From Mycobacterium paraffinicum (GTDB lineage: Bacteria; Actinomycetota; Actinomycetes; Mycobacteriales; Mycobacteriaceae), in contig NZ_MPNT01000003.1 in NCBI RefSeq assembly GCF_001907675.1, positions 186,001 to 250,000 of the forward strand: a stretch of DNA of 64,000 nt, in the 5' to 3' direction. The position numbers and the translations under genes were made by a program. Positions 41,971 to 50,992 of this stretch are shown here, piece by piece. The notes beneath the pieces were generated by a model. The model was not told the DNA's origin, made no database searches, and worked only from the letters and a program-made list of their open reading frames with translations. Every line of letters begins with the position of its first letter. Position 1 is the stretch's first letter.

Positions 41971-43338
41971 ATGCGCCCATACCACGTTGCCATCGTCGGC
42001 TCCGGACCGTCCGGGTTCTTTGCCGCGTCCTCCCTGCTCAAAGCGGCCGATGCGGCCGAAGACATCGAGGTAGCCGTCGACATGCTCGAGATGCTGCCGA
42101 CCCCGTGGGGGCTGGTGCGCTCCGGCGTCGCGCCCGACCACCCGAAGATCAAGTCGATCAGCAGGCAATTCGAGAAGACCGCCGAAGATCCCCGCTTCAG
42201 ATTTTTCGGCAACGTGGTGGTCGGCGAGCACGTGCAGCCCGACGAGCTGTCCGAACGCTACGACGCGGTGATCTACGCCATCGGCGCGCAATCCGACCGA
42301 TCGTTGAAGATTCCGGGCGAGGACCTGCCCGGCAGCATGGCCGCGGTGGAATTCGTGGGTTGGTACAACGCGCACCCCCACTTCCAAGAGCCCGGCCCGG
42401 ACCTGTCGGGCGCCCGGGCCGTCGTCGTCGGCAACGGCAATGTCGCCCTCGACGTCGCCCGCATCCTGGTGACCGACCCCGATGTGCTCGCACGCACCGA
42501 CATCGCCGACCACGCCCTGGAGTCGCTGCGGCCGTGTGGCGTGGAGGAAGTGGTGATCATCGGGCGGCGCGGGCCGCTGCAGACCGCCTTCACCACCCTG
42601 GAGTTGCGCGAGCTGGCTGATCTGGGAGGGGTCGACGTGATCGTCGATCCTGCACAGCTGGAGGGCATCACCGAGGAGGACGAGGCCGCCGCGGACAAGA
42701 CGACGAAGCTGAACATCAAGGCGTTGCGCGATTACGCCACGCGCGCGCCGCGGCCCGGCCATCGTCGGATTGTGTTCCGGTTCATGACGTCGCCGATCGA
42801 GATCAAAGGCGACGGCAAAGTGGAGAGCATCGTGCTCGGCCGCAACGAGTTGGTCAGCGACGACAGCGGGCGGGTGTCCGCGAAGGACACCGGCGAGCGC
42901 GAGGAGCTGCCGGTTCAGCTGGTGGTGCGGTCGGTCGGTTACCGAGGTATGCCGACGCCAGGGCTGCCGTTCGACGAGCAGACCGCGACCATCCCGAACA
43001 CCGCCGGCCGGGTGGAGGGTAGCCGCAACGAATACGTCGTCGGATGGATCAAGCGGGGGCCGACCGGTGTCATCGGCACCAACAAGAAGGACTCCCAGGA
43101 CACCGTCGACACCCTGATCGCCGATCTGGGTCGCGCGAAGGAAACCGGTCTGCCGGACTTCCCCGACGACCACGCCGACCAGCTGGCCGGCTGGCTGGCC
43201 TCACGCCAGCCCAAGCTGGTCACCTCCGCGCACTGGGAGGTCATCGACCGTCATGAGCGCGCCGCCGGAGAGCCGCACGGGCGCCCGCGCGTCAAGCTGC
43301 CCAACCTGACCGAGCTGCTGCGGATCAGCCACGGCTGA
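41971..43338 (+). CDS. fprA: NADPH-ferredoxin/adrenodoxin-reductase-like FprA
   Basis: The protein has 455 residues. FAD motif VAIVGSGPSGFFAASSLL at the N-terminus, NADPH motif AVVVGNGNVALDVARIL, and the C-terminal GWIKRGPTGVIGTNKKDSQDTV that is typical of the adrenodoxin-reductase family. It passes electrons from NADPH to ferredoxins and thereby to P450s, so it could serve the P450/ferredoxin pair at 20.7-28.8 kb, which has no reductase of its own. It is divergent from prfB as in M. tuberculosis. In that species Rv3107c follows, but here the next gene is a stress protein. Confidence 0.96.
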   Translation: MRPYHVAIVGSGPSGFFAASSLLKAADAAEDIEVAVDMLEMLPTPWGLVRSGVAPDHPKIKSISRQFEKTAEDPRFRFFGNVVVGEHVQPDELSERYDAVIYAIGAQSDRSLKIPGEDLPGSMAAVEFVGWYNAHPHFQEPGPDLSGARAVVVGNGNVALDVARILVTDPDVLARTDIADHALESLRPCGVEEVVIIGRRGPLQTAFTTLELRELADLGGVDVIVDPAQLEGITEEDEAAADKTTKLNIKALRDYATRAPRPGHRRIVFRFMTSPIEIKGDGKVESIVLGRNELVSDDSGRVSAKDTGEREELPVQLVVRSVGYRGMPTPGLPFDEQTATIPNTAGRVEGSRNEYVVGWIKRGPTGVIGTNKKDSQDTVDTLIADLGRAKETGLPDFPDDHADQLAGWLASRQPKLVTSAHWEVIDRHERAAGEPHGRPRVKLPNLTELLRISHG

Positions 43339-43347
43339 TATCCCCCG

Positions 43348-44145
43348 TCACAAGTTGCTGCATCGGATCGCCAGCACCGAATACCCCGCGTTGCAGACGT
43401 CGTCGGCGGTATGAGAGTCGGTGACCAGCAACTGACCCGCTTCGGGGTTGGCGCCCAGGTACTGCTCCACACCGCCGCGCACGATCGCGGACTCCGCGCG
43501 CACGTCGGGATATAGCCGCGTCCACCGCGCGAGCCGCCGGCTCAATCGCGCTTGTGCCGAACGCATTCCATCGCCCGCGTCGTGAGCGTCCCCGCCAGGG
43601 CATACCCAGAGTGCGTGCAGCGTGGCTCCCCGCAGCCTCGCCTCCTCGAACGCGTGCCGCAGCACCATGCCGTTGTCGACCTCGGCCAGGACGCTCCTGA
43701 CCTTCGGCGCCACCGAGCGCCGGACCGGCTGATGGATGACGGCCACCGGGCATCGGGCCGAGCCGGCCAGGGCGCTCGCGACGGATGTTCCGCCATGACG
43801 GGCGTGGTCGAGTCCGATGGAACCGATGCAGATCATGGCCGCCGACCTGGCCTCCTCCATCAGCCTGGTGAGCGGCTTGCCGCAAAGGATGTCGGTTTCG
43901 ATCTTCACCCGCGCGCCGGTGGACTCCACGGCCCGGTGGGCGTCGGCCAGCGCCGTGCGCGCGGCGGCGAGGCGCGCCTCGCTGGCGCTCGCGGTCGACG
44001 CGTCCCGCGGGTCGATGACGTAGACCAGTCGCATCGGGATGTCCCGGCTGACCGCCTCGTCGATCGCCCACAGGGCCGCCTGCACCGCCCCGGTCGATCC
44101 GTCCACTCCTACGACGACTGCGGGAGCGGGGTAGTTGTTGCCCAT
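43348..44145 (-). CDS. Universal stress protein, tandem domains, Rv3134c-like position
   Basis: The protein has 265 residues; GGAGGAG lies about 7 nt before ATG at 44143-44145. Domain 1 begins VVVGVDGSTGAVQAALWAI and contains the ATP-motif-like GSIGLDHARHGGTSVASALAGSARCPVAVI. Domain 2 (VRSVLAEVDNGMVLRHAF to the end) is shorter and its glycine motif is degenerate (TDSHTADDVCNAGYSVLAI), so it may not bind ATP. Two DosR-like boxes at 44226-44265 predict induction by hypoxia or nitric oxide. In M. tuberculosis the gene in this position before PPE50/PPE51 is Rv3134c, followed by devR-devS; here no devR/devS follows. Confidence 0.88.
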   Translation of the reverse strand: MGNNYPAPAVVVGVDGSTGAVQAALWAIDEAVSRDIPMRLVYVIDPRDASTASASEARLAAARTALADAHRAVESTGARVKIETDILCGKPLTRLMEEARSAAMICIGSIGLDHARHGGTSVASALAGSARCPVAVIHQPVRRSVAPKVRSVLAEVDNGMVLRHAFEEARLRGATLHALWVCPGGDAHDAGDGMRSAQARLSRRLARWTRLYPDVRAESAIVRGGVEQYLGANPEAGQLLVTDSHTADDVCNAGYSVLAIRCSNL

Positions 44146-44225
44146 CACGATCTCCTCCACTGAGCTGTGGGCGGGCCACTTCGCGTCGCTCGGCCAGGAC
44201 GTTATGGCCGGGGACGCCTCTCCCC

Positions 44226-44245
44226 CAGGGGCATTGGTCCCCAAA
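44226..44245 (-). promoter_or_regulatory. DosR-like box 1
   Basis: On the minus strand this reads TTGGGGACCAATGCCCCTGG, about 15 of 20 positions matching the DosR consensus TTSGGGACTWWAGTCCCSAA. It lies about 80-100 bp upstream of the stress-protein start. Confidence 0.65.
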
Positions 44246-44246
44246 C

Positions 44247-44265
44247 AGGTGCCATTGGCCCCTAG
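44247..44265 (-). promoter_or_regulatory. DosR-like box 2 (weaker)
   Basis: On the minus strand it reads TAGGGGCCAATGGCACC, sharing the GGG..CCAATG.C core with box 1. Its centre is about 20 bp from box 1, a spacing seen with paired DosR sites. Confidence 0.5.
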
Positions 44266-44356
44266 GAGGCTTCGCCGGCCAGTAGGCCCCACCAGTTATC
44301 AAGCGGTTCACGGGCTTTCGCTATCGGTCGGGCGCCGGACGAGCCGCGGCCATAGG

Positions 44357-44373
44357 TTAACGAAAGATTAACG
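44357..44373. promoter_or_regulatory. Direct repeat TTAACG-N5-TTAACG
   Basis: Two identical hexamers repeat with an 11-bp period, the geometry used by OmpR/PhoB-family response regulators. The site lies about 310 bp upstream of the PPE start and about 210 bp upstream of the stress-protein start, inside the same 540-bp intergenic region. Confidence 0.4.
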
Positions 44374-44684
44374 GCATGCAAACGCAATCTGAATTCCGCA
44401 TGGTCGGCGCCGCGAAATAGCCAAAACCCCGCACGCATCGACCGCACCTGCGACCTTTGAAGTGCCCGAACATCGAAGGTTTTTCGCGATGCCCTGTGCG
44501 CACGGTCCACCAGCTCGATAAGCGCCACGCTGCCCGCTAGTCGGCCGTGGAGCGATTCCGCCCGGCCGCGTCTCGTCGCCAAAATGGCCGCGCCTGCCCG
44601 CGGACGGCATGGAAGCGGCCGACATTTCACCATGGCGCCGACGCCAAAAACGTTTGCGCACAACGTACCTGAGGGATGGACACT

Positions 44685-45848
44685 ATGGATTGGGCTTTTC
44701 TTCCGCCAGAGATCAACTCTGCCCGGATGTACACCGGCCCGGGGCCGGGATCGCTATTGGCCGCCGCGGGAAGTTGGGACGCGGTGTCGGCCGAGCTGAC
44801 CTCGACCGCCGCCTCTTACGAGGCGGTGCTCTCGAGCCTGGGCCTGCAATGGCGCGGCTCCGCGGCCGACGCGATGGCCTTCGCGGCCGCCCGCTACATG
44901 GCGTGGTTGCAAGCGACCGCCGAGCAGACACAACGGACGGCCATGCAGGCACGCACCGCCGCGGCGGCGTACGAGCAGGCGTACGCGATGACGGTGCCAC
45001 CACCGGTGATCGCGGCCAACCGCAGCCTGCTGGCCTCGCTGGTGGCGACGAACATCGTGGGCCAGAACACCGCGGCCATCGCGGCCGTTGAGGCGCAATA
45101 CGCCGATTTTTGGGCGCAGGACACCGCCGCGATGTCCGGCTACGCCGTGTCCTCGGCGGCGGCGTTGCAGCTGCCGAAGTTCACCAGCGCGAACAATTCC
45201 ACCACGGAGTCCGGGGTCAGCGGCCAGCATGCCGCCGTCGCCGCCGCCGGCACGAAAGCCGCCGCGAACAACGCCGTCAATCAGTCGCTTTCACCGCAGT
45301 CCGGCCAGACATTGTTGAGCCCGGGAAATCCGGCCGCCGCCCCCATCGAGCAGGCGGCCGCGGGCAACAACGGCGCCTTCCGGCTCCTTGACGCGATTCA
45401 GGGCACTGGCCTCGGCTTCAGCGCTCCCTACAACATGGAGCAGTTCGTGTCCGGAATCATTGGCGCCGAGAACAATCTGGGCATCCTGGCCAAGCCCGGG
45501 GCGGCCATCGCCAATCTCGCACCCGCGGTCGCGGCGCCCGCACTTCGCGGCGCGACAGCTGGCTTGGGCGGGGGCTTGGGCAACATCACCGCAACGCTTT
45601 CGCACGCCGGGTCGATCGGGCCGATGTCCGTGCCCGCCAGCTGGGCCGCGCCGACGAGCACCCATATCTCGCCGCTATCACCCGCCGGGTTCACCACCCT
45701 GCCCGGCACCGAGGAGCCGATGCCGTCCGGGTACCCCGGCTATCCGGGCATGCCGGGCGCCGGCACCTCGAGAGCCGTCGGCGTGGGTGCGCCGCCGCGT
45801 TACGGGATGCGGCTCAACGTGATACCGCGCCCGCCGGCCGCCGGGTGA
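44685..45848 (+). CDS. PPE-family protein, PPE-SVP subgroup (PPE50 position)
   Basis: The ATG at 44685 gives MDWAFLPPEINSARMY; an ATG three codons earlier is too close to the GAGGGA site. The N-terminal PPE domain (about 170 residues) has the PPE motif, the W-x-G turn QWRGSAADAM and the helical hairpin. The C-terminal part holds the SVP motif (GSIGPMSVPASWAAP) and a Gly/Pro-rich end. PPE proteins leave the cell through ESX (mostly ESX-5) systems, usually with a PE partner; no PE gene is adjacent. It is followed by a second PPE gene and by the hisN region, matching PPE50-PPE51 of M. tuberculosis. Confidence 0.93.
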   Translation: MDWAFLPPEINSARMYTGPGPGSLLAAAGSWDAVSAELTSTAASYEAVLSSLGLQWRGSAADAMAFAAARYMAWLQATAEQTQRTAMQARTAAAAYEQAYAMTVPPPVIAANRSLLASLVATNIVGQNTAAIAAVEAQYADFWAQDTAAMSGYAVSSAAALQLPKFTSANNSTTESGVSGQHAAVAAAGTKAAANNAVNQSLSPQSGQTLLSPGNPAAAPIEQAAAGNNGAFRLLDAIQGTGLGFSAPYNMEQFVSGIIGAENNLGILAKPGAAIANLAPAVAAPALRGATAGLGGGLGNITATLSHAGSIGPMSVPASWAAPTSTHISPLSPAGFTTLPGTEEPMPSGYPGYPGMPGAGTSRAVGVGAPPRYGMRLNVIPRPPAAG

Positions 45849-45935
45849 GATGCGGTCAATCCGCCAACTGCCGTCAGAGAACGAACCGTTCGACGCATGC
45901 AGTTTCGTTGTACGCGCTCATAGGGCTGTAGGACA

Positions 45936-47021
45936 ATGGATTTCGGCCTTCTCCCGCCAGAGCTGAACTCCGGCCGGATGTATGCCGGGCCGGGGTCCGG
46001 CCCACTGTTGGCTGCGGCGGGAGGATGGGACTCGCTGTCCGCGGAGTTGGGCATCGCGGCCGCGGTCTACGAATCGGTGCTGTCGGCGCTGACGGGACTG
46101 CACTGGCACGGACCGGCATCCCAGGCGATGGCGACCAGCGCAGCGCCGTACGTGGCGTGGTTGCATACCACCGCCGAGCGCGCACGGCAGGCGGCGATGC
46201 AGGCTCGGGTGGCCGCGGCGGCTTACGAGCTGGCGCATGCCATGACGGTGCCCCCGCCGGCGATCGCCGCCAACCGCAGCCAGTTGGCGCTGCTGATCGC
46301 GACAAACTTCTTCGGCCAGAACACCGCCGCGATCGCGGCCGCCGAAGCGCAGTACGCCGAGTACTGGGCTCAGGACGCGTCCGCGATGTACACCTACTCG
46401 GCGAGTTCGGCTGCCGCGACACAGTTCTCGCTTTTCCACCCCCCACGGCCGGCCACCAACGGGGCCGGCATCGCGGCCCAGCAGGACGCCGTCGCACAGG
46501 CCACGGCAAGCGCCGCGAACTCGGAATCCCAGGCGGTGGCGTCCGCAGCGCCGGGCCCGACTGCGGGATCCTTTGTGGTCCTCGACGCCATCCAGGGTGT
46601 CCAGACCGCGTTCAGGGCTCTCTTCAATACGGAGGGGTTTCCCGCCGGAATCATTCAGGCTGACAAGAACTTGGGAATCTTGCCCAGCCTCGCGGCGGCC
46701 CCTGCCGCGGCGCCCACACTGCCTGCGCTCAGCGGGGCCGGATCGGCTGGGCGGAACGTCCACGTAGTCCTGGCCCGCGCCGGAAGAATCGGGGCGATGT
46801 CGGTGCCCGCGGGCTGGACGGCCGCGACCGGCAACCCCGTCGCGGGACTTGCGGGCGGCGGCCCGTCCGCCCTGCCGACGGTCGAGGCACTGACCAGAAC
46901 CGGATCCGGCGTGCCCGGCGTACCCGGAATTCCTGGGGGCAGAGTCTCGCGGGCCGCGCTCGTCGTACCGCGTTACGGCGTCCGCATCTCGGTGATGGCC
47001 CGCCCGCCGGCGGCCGGATGA
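45936..47021 (+). CDS. PPE-family protein, PPE-SVP subgroup (PPE51 position)
   Basis: The protein has 361 residues and begins [20 protein letters not shown]. It shares the PPE domain with the upstream copy (WHGPASQAM for the W-x-G turn, [16 protein letters not shown]) and has the SVP motif in [12 protein letters not shown]. In M. tuberculosis the protein in this position, PPE51, is linked to uptake of glycerol and sugars across the outer membrane. That role may apply here but is inferred from position and similarity. The 87-bp gap from the first PPE gene suggests co-transcription. Confidence 0.93.
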   Translation: MDFGLLPPELNSGRMYAGPGSGPLLAAAGGWDSLSAELGIAAAVYESVLSALTGLHWHGPASQAMATSAAPYVAWLHTTAERARQAAMQARVAAAAYELAHAMTVPPPAIAANRSQLALLIATNFFGQNTAAIAAAEAQYAEYWAQDASAMYTYSASSAAATQFSLFHPPRPATNGAGIAAQQDAVAQATASAANSESQAVASAAPGPTAGSFVVLDAIQGVQTAFRALFNTEGFPAGIIQADKNLGILPSLAAAPAAAPTLPALSGAGSAGRNVHVVLARAGRIGAMSVPAGWTAATGNPVAGLAGGGPSALPTVEALTRTGSGVPGVPGIPGGRVSRAALVVPRYGVRISVMARPPAAG

Positions 47022-47027
47022 CGGACG

Positions 47028-47357
47028 CTAAACCGGAGGCGGCTCGGACGGCGCGAACTTCCAGTTGTCCGGATTCTTGGGCGAATACACCACCGGAAAC
47101 AACTGGCCCATGGTCGGCCAGTGCTCGACGTCGACGGCCATGCGCTGATACACCGCGTGCTCGCTGACCGTCGGCCCGTTGATCACCCCGGCGATGGTGA
47201 CGAATTGCTCGCCGGTGGCATCCGGTCGCGGGCTCACCCCGGTCACCAGCAGGGTGCCGTTCACGGCGTCACCACGCGGGCCGCGCGGGAGGAACCGCTG
47301 AGCGAGAGCGACCGCCAAGACGGCCAGCAGCAGGATCAGGACTCCGAATTCCCACAC
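47028..47357 (-). CDS. Small membrane-anchored protein, Rv3136A-like position
   Basis: The protein has 109 residues with one N-terminal helix (MWEFGVLILLLAVLAVALAQRFL), then a beta-rich soluble part of about 80 residues (NGTLLVTGVSPRPDATGEQFVTIAGVINGPTVSEHAVYQRM) ending with a Pro-rich tail. The soluble part resembles a small OB-like or SHOCT-free DUF domain but I cannot name it. It is convergent with the second PPE gene (6-bp gap) and divergent from hisN. Function unknown. Confidence 0.75.
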   Translation of the reverse strand: MWEFGVLILLLAVLAVALAQRFLPRGPRGDAVNGTLLVTGVSPRPDATGEQFVTIAGVINGPTVSEHAVYQRMAVDVEHWPTMGQLFPVVYSPKNPDNWKFAPSEPPPV

Positions 47358-47390
47358 CCCGCCATCGTAGGGCCGTGATAGGACTGCGTC

Positions 47391-48179
47391 ATGAGCCGGG
47401 ACGATCTGACGCTGGCGCTCACGCTGGCCGACCGCGCGGACGCGCTGACCTCCGCCCGCTTCGGCGCGCTGGACCTGCGCGTCGACACCAAGCCCGATCT
47501 GACCCCGGTCACCGACGCCGACCGCTCGGTGGAAACCGAGCTGCGCGAGGTGCTCGGGCGGGAACGGCCGCAGGACAGCATTCTCGGCGAGGAGTTCGGC
47601 GGCACCGCCGTTTTCACCGGGCGGCAGTGGATCATCGATCCGATCGACGGCACCAAGAACTTCGTGCGCGGCGTGCCGGTGTGGGCCACTTTGATCGCGT
47701 TGCTCGAAGACGGTGTGCCGGTGGTCGGCGTCGTGAGCGCGCCGGCGCTGCAGCGCCGGTGGTGGGCGGCTCGCGGCCTGGGCGCGTTCGTCACGGTCGA
47801 CGGCGCACCGCCGCGGGCGCTATCGGTTTCCTCTGTGGCACAGCTCGATTCGGCCAGCCTGTCGTTCTCCAGCCTGTCCGGCTGGGCCGAGCGCGGACTG
47901 CGTGACCGCTTCATCGGGCTCACCGACGCGGTATGGCGGGTGCGTGCCTTCGGTGACTTCTGGTCCTATTGCCTCCTCGCCGAGGGGGCCGTCGACATCG
48001 CCGCCGAACCCGAGGTGTCGGTGTGGGACCTCGCCGCCCTCGACATCCTCGTGCGCGAAGCGGGCGGAACGATGACCGGCCTGGACGGCGTCGTGGGGCC
48101 CCACCGCGGCAGCGCGGTGGCGACCAACGGGCCACTGCACGAATTCGTGCTTCGCGCCCTCGACGCCGGACGTCTGTGA
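47391..48179 (+). CDS. hisN: Histidinol-phosphatase (inositol-monophosphatase fold)
   Basis: The protein has 262 residues. Metal-site motifs of the IMPase family are clear: GEEFGG (Glu), [15 protein letters not shown], and the C-terminal [15 protein letters not shown]. The match to the gene between the PPE pair and fadE24 in M. tuberculosis (Rv3137) supports assignment as HisN, which removes phosphate from L-histidinol phosphate in histidine synthesis using Mg2+. An inositol-phosphatase activity cannot be excluded by sequence alone. Confidence 0.9.
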   Translation: MSRDDLTLALTLADRADALTSARFGALDLRVDTKPDLTPVTDADRSVETELREVLGRERPQDSILGEEFGGTAVFTGRQWIIDPIDGTKNFVRGVPVWATLIALLEDGVPVVGVVSAPALQRRWWAARGLGAFVTVDGAPPRALSVSSVAQLDSASLSFSSLSGWAERGLRDRFIGLTDAVWRVRAFGDFWSYCLLAEGAVDIAAEPEVSVWDLAALDILVREAGGTMTGLDGVVGPHRGSAVATNGPLHEFVLRALDAGRL

Positions 48180-48203
48180 ATTAGTTAACAAGTGTTCTCT
48201 GTG

Positions 48204-48223
48204 ATCTTACTCCGGAGTAAGAT
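48204..48223. promoter_or_regulatory. 20-bp perfect palindrome before fadE24
   Basis: A flawless dyad with core TTACTCCGGAGTAA lies 42-61 bp before the fadE24 start, in an 85-bp gap after hisN. This is a typical size and place for a TetR or GntR operator controlling fadE24-fadE23. Confidence 0.65.
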
Positions 48224-48264
48224 AGCCTTGTTCGCACTGCCCCGACTAGCTACAGGCTGCCGAC

Positions 48265-49674
48265 ATGACCGACACTCGTTCCGGTTCAACAAAAACTTCC
48301 AAATCCGCCCGCTCCGGTCGCAAACGCAAAGACCAGCAGAGCGCGGTCGGGCTGCAACACCACAAGCGCACGGGCGTCGACATCGCCATCGCGCTGCTCA
48401 CCCCGCTGATGGGCCAGGAGTTCCTGGACAAATACCGGCTGCGTGATCCGGTCAACCGGGGCCTGCAGTACGGCACGAAGACCGTCTTCTCCACCGCGGC
48501 CGCCGCCTCCCGTCAGTTCAAGCAGCTGCAGAATCTGCGCGGCGGGCCGACCCGGTTGAAGTCGAGCGGCAAGGACTACTTCGACCTGACGCCAGACGAC
48601 GACCAGCAGATGATCGTCGAGACCCTCAACGAATTCGCCGAAGAGGTGTTGCGGCCCGCGGCACCCGACGCCGACGAGGCGGCGACCTACCCGGCCGACC
48701 TGATCGCCAAGGCTGCCGAGCTGGGCATCACCGCGATCAACATCCCCGAGGACTTCGACGGCATCGCCGCCCACCGGTCCAGCGTGACCAACGTGCTGGT
48801 GGCCGAGGCGCTCGCGTACGGGGACATGGGCCTCGCGTTGCCGATCCTGGCCCCCGGGGGCGTGGCCGCCGCGCTGACGCACTGGGGCAGCGCGGACCAG
48901 CAGTCCACCTATCTGCACGAGTTCGCCGGCGAGAACGTTCCTCAGGCCTGCGTCGCCATCGCCGAGCCCCAACCGCTGTTCGACCCCACCCGGCTCAAGA
49001 CGACCGCGGTGCGCACGCCGAGCGGCTACCGACTCGACGGCGTGAAATCGTTGGTCCCGGCGGCGGCCGACGCCGAGCTGTTCATCGTCGGTGCGCAGCT
49101 GGACGGCAAGCCGGCCCTGTTCATCGTCGAATCATCGACGAAAGGCCTTGCCGTCAAGGCGGATCCGAGCATGGGCATCCGCGCGGCGGCCCTGGGCCAG
49201 CTGGAACTCTCCGGCGTCTCGGTGCCGCTGAGCGCGCGGCTCGGTGAGGACGAAGCGACCGACGACGACTATTCGGAAGCTCTCGCGCTGTCCCGGCTGG
49301 GCTGGGCGGCGCTGGCGGTCGGCACCTCGCACGCGGTGCTCGACTACGTGGTGCCCTACGTCAAGGAGCGCGAAGCCTTCGGCGAGCCGATCGCCCACCG
49401 TCAGGCCGTCGCGTTCATGTGCGCCAACATCGCGATCGAGCTGGACGGGCTCCGGCTGATCACCTGGCGCGGCGCGGCCCGCGCCGAGCAGGGCCTGCCC
49501 TTCATCCGCGAGGCGGCGCTGGCCAAGCGGTTGGGCGCCGACAAGGGCATGCAGATCGGCCTGGACGGCGTGCAGCTGCTCGGCGGCCACGGCTTCACCA
49601 AAGAGCACCCGGTCGAACGCTGGTACCGCGACCTGCGGGCCATCGGCGTGGCCGAGGGCGTTGTCGTTATCTAA
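48265..49674 (+). CDS. fadE24: Acyl-CoA dehydrogenase family protein FadE24
   Basis: The protein has 469 residues. A basic, low-complexity N-terminus of about 40 residues (Lys/Ser-rich) and a helical segment precede the dehydrogenase fold, which starts near DDQQMIVETLNEFAEEVLRPAA (about residue 112). FAD-binding and C-terminal helices (YVKEREAFGEPIAHRQAVAFM, LLGGHGFTKEHPVERWYRDLR) are intact. It oxidises an acyl-CoA at alpha-beta carbons in a beta-oxidation-type step. Followed 32 bp later by fadE23; the two are neighbours in all mycobacteria I recall and probably form one heteromeric enzyme. Confidence 0.93.
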   Translation: MTDTRSGSTKTSKSARSGRKRKDQQSAVGLQHHKRTGVDIAIALLTPLMGQEFLDKYRLRDPVNRGLQYGTKTVFSTAAAASRQFKQLQNLRGGPTRLKSSGKDYFDLTPDDDQQMIVETLNEFAEEVLRPAAPDADEAATYPADLIAKAAELGITAINIPEDFDGIAAHRSSVTNVLVAEALAYGDMGLALPILAPGGVAAALTHWGSADQQSTYLHEFAGENVPQACVAIAEPQPLFDPTRLKTTAVRTPSGYRLDGVKSLVPAAADAELFIVGAQLDGKPALFIVESSTKGLAVKADPSMGIRAAALGQLELSGVSVPLSARLGEDEATDDDYSEALALSRLGWAALAVGTSHAVLDYVVPYVKEREAFGEPIAHRQAVAFMCANIAIELDGLRLITWRGAARAEQGLPFIREAALAKRLGADKGMQIGLDGVQLLGGHGFTKEHPVERWYRDLRAIGVAEGVVVI

Positions 49675-49706
49675 GTCGTCATTCAACTCAAGCCGAAAGT
49701 CCAATC

Positions 49707-50912
49707 ATGGCAATCAATCTGGAACTGCCCCGCAAGCTGCAGGCGGTGGCCGTCAAGACCCACCAGGGCGCCGCGGAGCTGATGCGGCCCATCGCCCGCA
49801 AATATGACCTCAAGGAGCACGCCTACCCCGTCGAACTCGACACGCTGTACAACCTGTTCGCGGGCGCCTCGGAGTCCCTCGAATTCGCCGGGGCCGACAA
49901 CCTGGGCGACAAGAACAAGGACAGGGACCAAAACCACAACGGCGCCAACATGGCGGCGCTGCTGCAGACCCTGGAGGCCTGCTGGGGCGACGTCGCGATG
50001 ATGTTGTCGGTCCCCTATCAGGGCCTGGGCAACGCGGCCATCTCCGCGGTCGCGACCGAGGAACAGCTGGAACGCCTCGGCAAGGTGTGGGCGGCGATGG
50101 CCATCACCGAACCGGGCTTCGGTTCCGACTCGGCGGCGGTGTCGACCACGGCCAAGCTGGACGGCGACGAGTACGTGATCAACGGGGAGAAGATCTTCGT
50201 CACCGCCGGCTCCCGCGCCACTCACATCGTGGTGTGGGCCACCCTGGACAAGTCGCAGGGGCGGGCGGCGATCAAGTCGTTCATCGTGCCGCGCGAGCAC
50301 CCCGGAGTGACGGTCGAGCGGCTGGAAAAGAAGCTCGGCATCAAGGGTTCCGACACCGCGGTGATCCGGTTCGACAACGCGCGCATCCCCAAGGAAAACC
50401 TGCTCGGTAATCCCGAAATCGAGGTCGGCAAGGGCTTTTCCGGCGTGATGGAGACCTTCGACAACACCCGGCCCATCGTGGCCGCCATGGCCATCGGGGT
50501 CGGCCGGGCGGCACTGGAGGAAATCCGCAAGATCCTCACCGAGGCCGGCGTGGAGATCTCCTACGACAAGCCGTCACACGCCCAGAGCGCCGCGGCGGCC
50601 GAGTTCCTGCGGATGGAGGCCGATTGGGAGGCCGCCTACCTGCTCGCGCTGCGCGCCGCGTGGCAGGCCGACAACAAGATCCCCAACTCCAAAGAGGCGT
50701 CGATGAGCAAGGCCAAGGCCGGCCGGATGGCCAGCGACGTCACCCTCAAGACGGTCGAATTGGCCGGCACCGCCGGCTATTCCGAGCAATCGATGCTGGA
50801 GAAGTGGGCGCGCGACTCCAAAATCCTGGACATCTTCGAGGGCACTCAGCAGATCCAGCAGTTGGTGGTCGCCCGCCGCTTGCTGGGCCTGTCGTCGGCC
50901 GAACTCAAATAG
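49707..50912 (+). CDS. fadE23: Acyl-CoA dehydrogenase FadE23
   Basis: The protein has 401 residues from ATG 49707; an open frame further upstream only shadows fadE24. Motifs: AITEPGFGSDSAAVSTTAKLDGDEYVINGEKIFVTAG for the acyl-CoA/FAD site and ARDSKILDIFEGTQQIQQLVVAR with the expected catalytic Glu in FEGT. It partners with FadE24. In M. tuberculosis this pair is known among isoniazid-responsive genes. The shared promoter carries the 20-bp palindrome at 48204. Confidence 0.94.
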   Translation: MAINLELPRKLQAVAVKTHQGAAELMRPIARKYDLKEHAYPVELDTLYNLFAGASESLEFAGADNLGDKNKDRDQNHNGANMAALLQTLEACWGDVAMMLSVPYQGLGNAAISAVATEEQLERLGKVWAAMAITEPGFGSDSAAVSTTAKLDGDEYVINGEKIFVTAGSRATHIVVWATLDKSQGRAAIKSFIVPREHPGVTVERLEKKLGIKGSDTAVIRFDNARIPKENLLGNPEIEVGKGFSGVMETFDNTRPIVAAMAIGVGRAALEEIRKILTEAGVEISYDKPSHAQSAAAAEFLRMEADWEAAYLLALRAAWQADNKIPNSKEASMSKAKAGRMASDVTLKTVELAGTAGYSEQSMLEKWARDSKILDIFEGTQQIQQLVVARRLLGLSSAELK

Positions 50913-50992
50913 GGCCCCGGTCCGCGCCGAACGTGCAACCACGGCGGAAATTCGGCGGCGATTTCTTCGCCCTGAGTGCGCGTTCGGCGTGA

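Noticed and set aside
41902..43173. 423-residue minus-strand frame opposite fprA
   Set aside because: The plus strand is a complete FprA; the opposite frame is a low-quality shadow.
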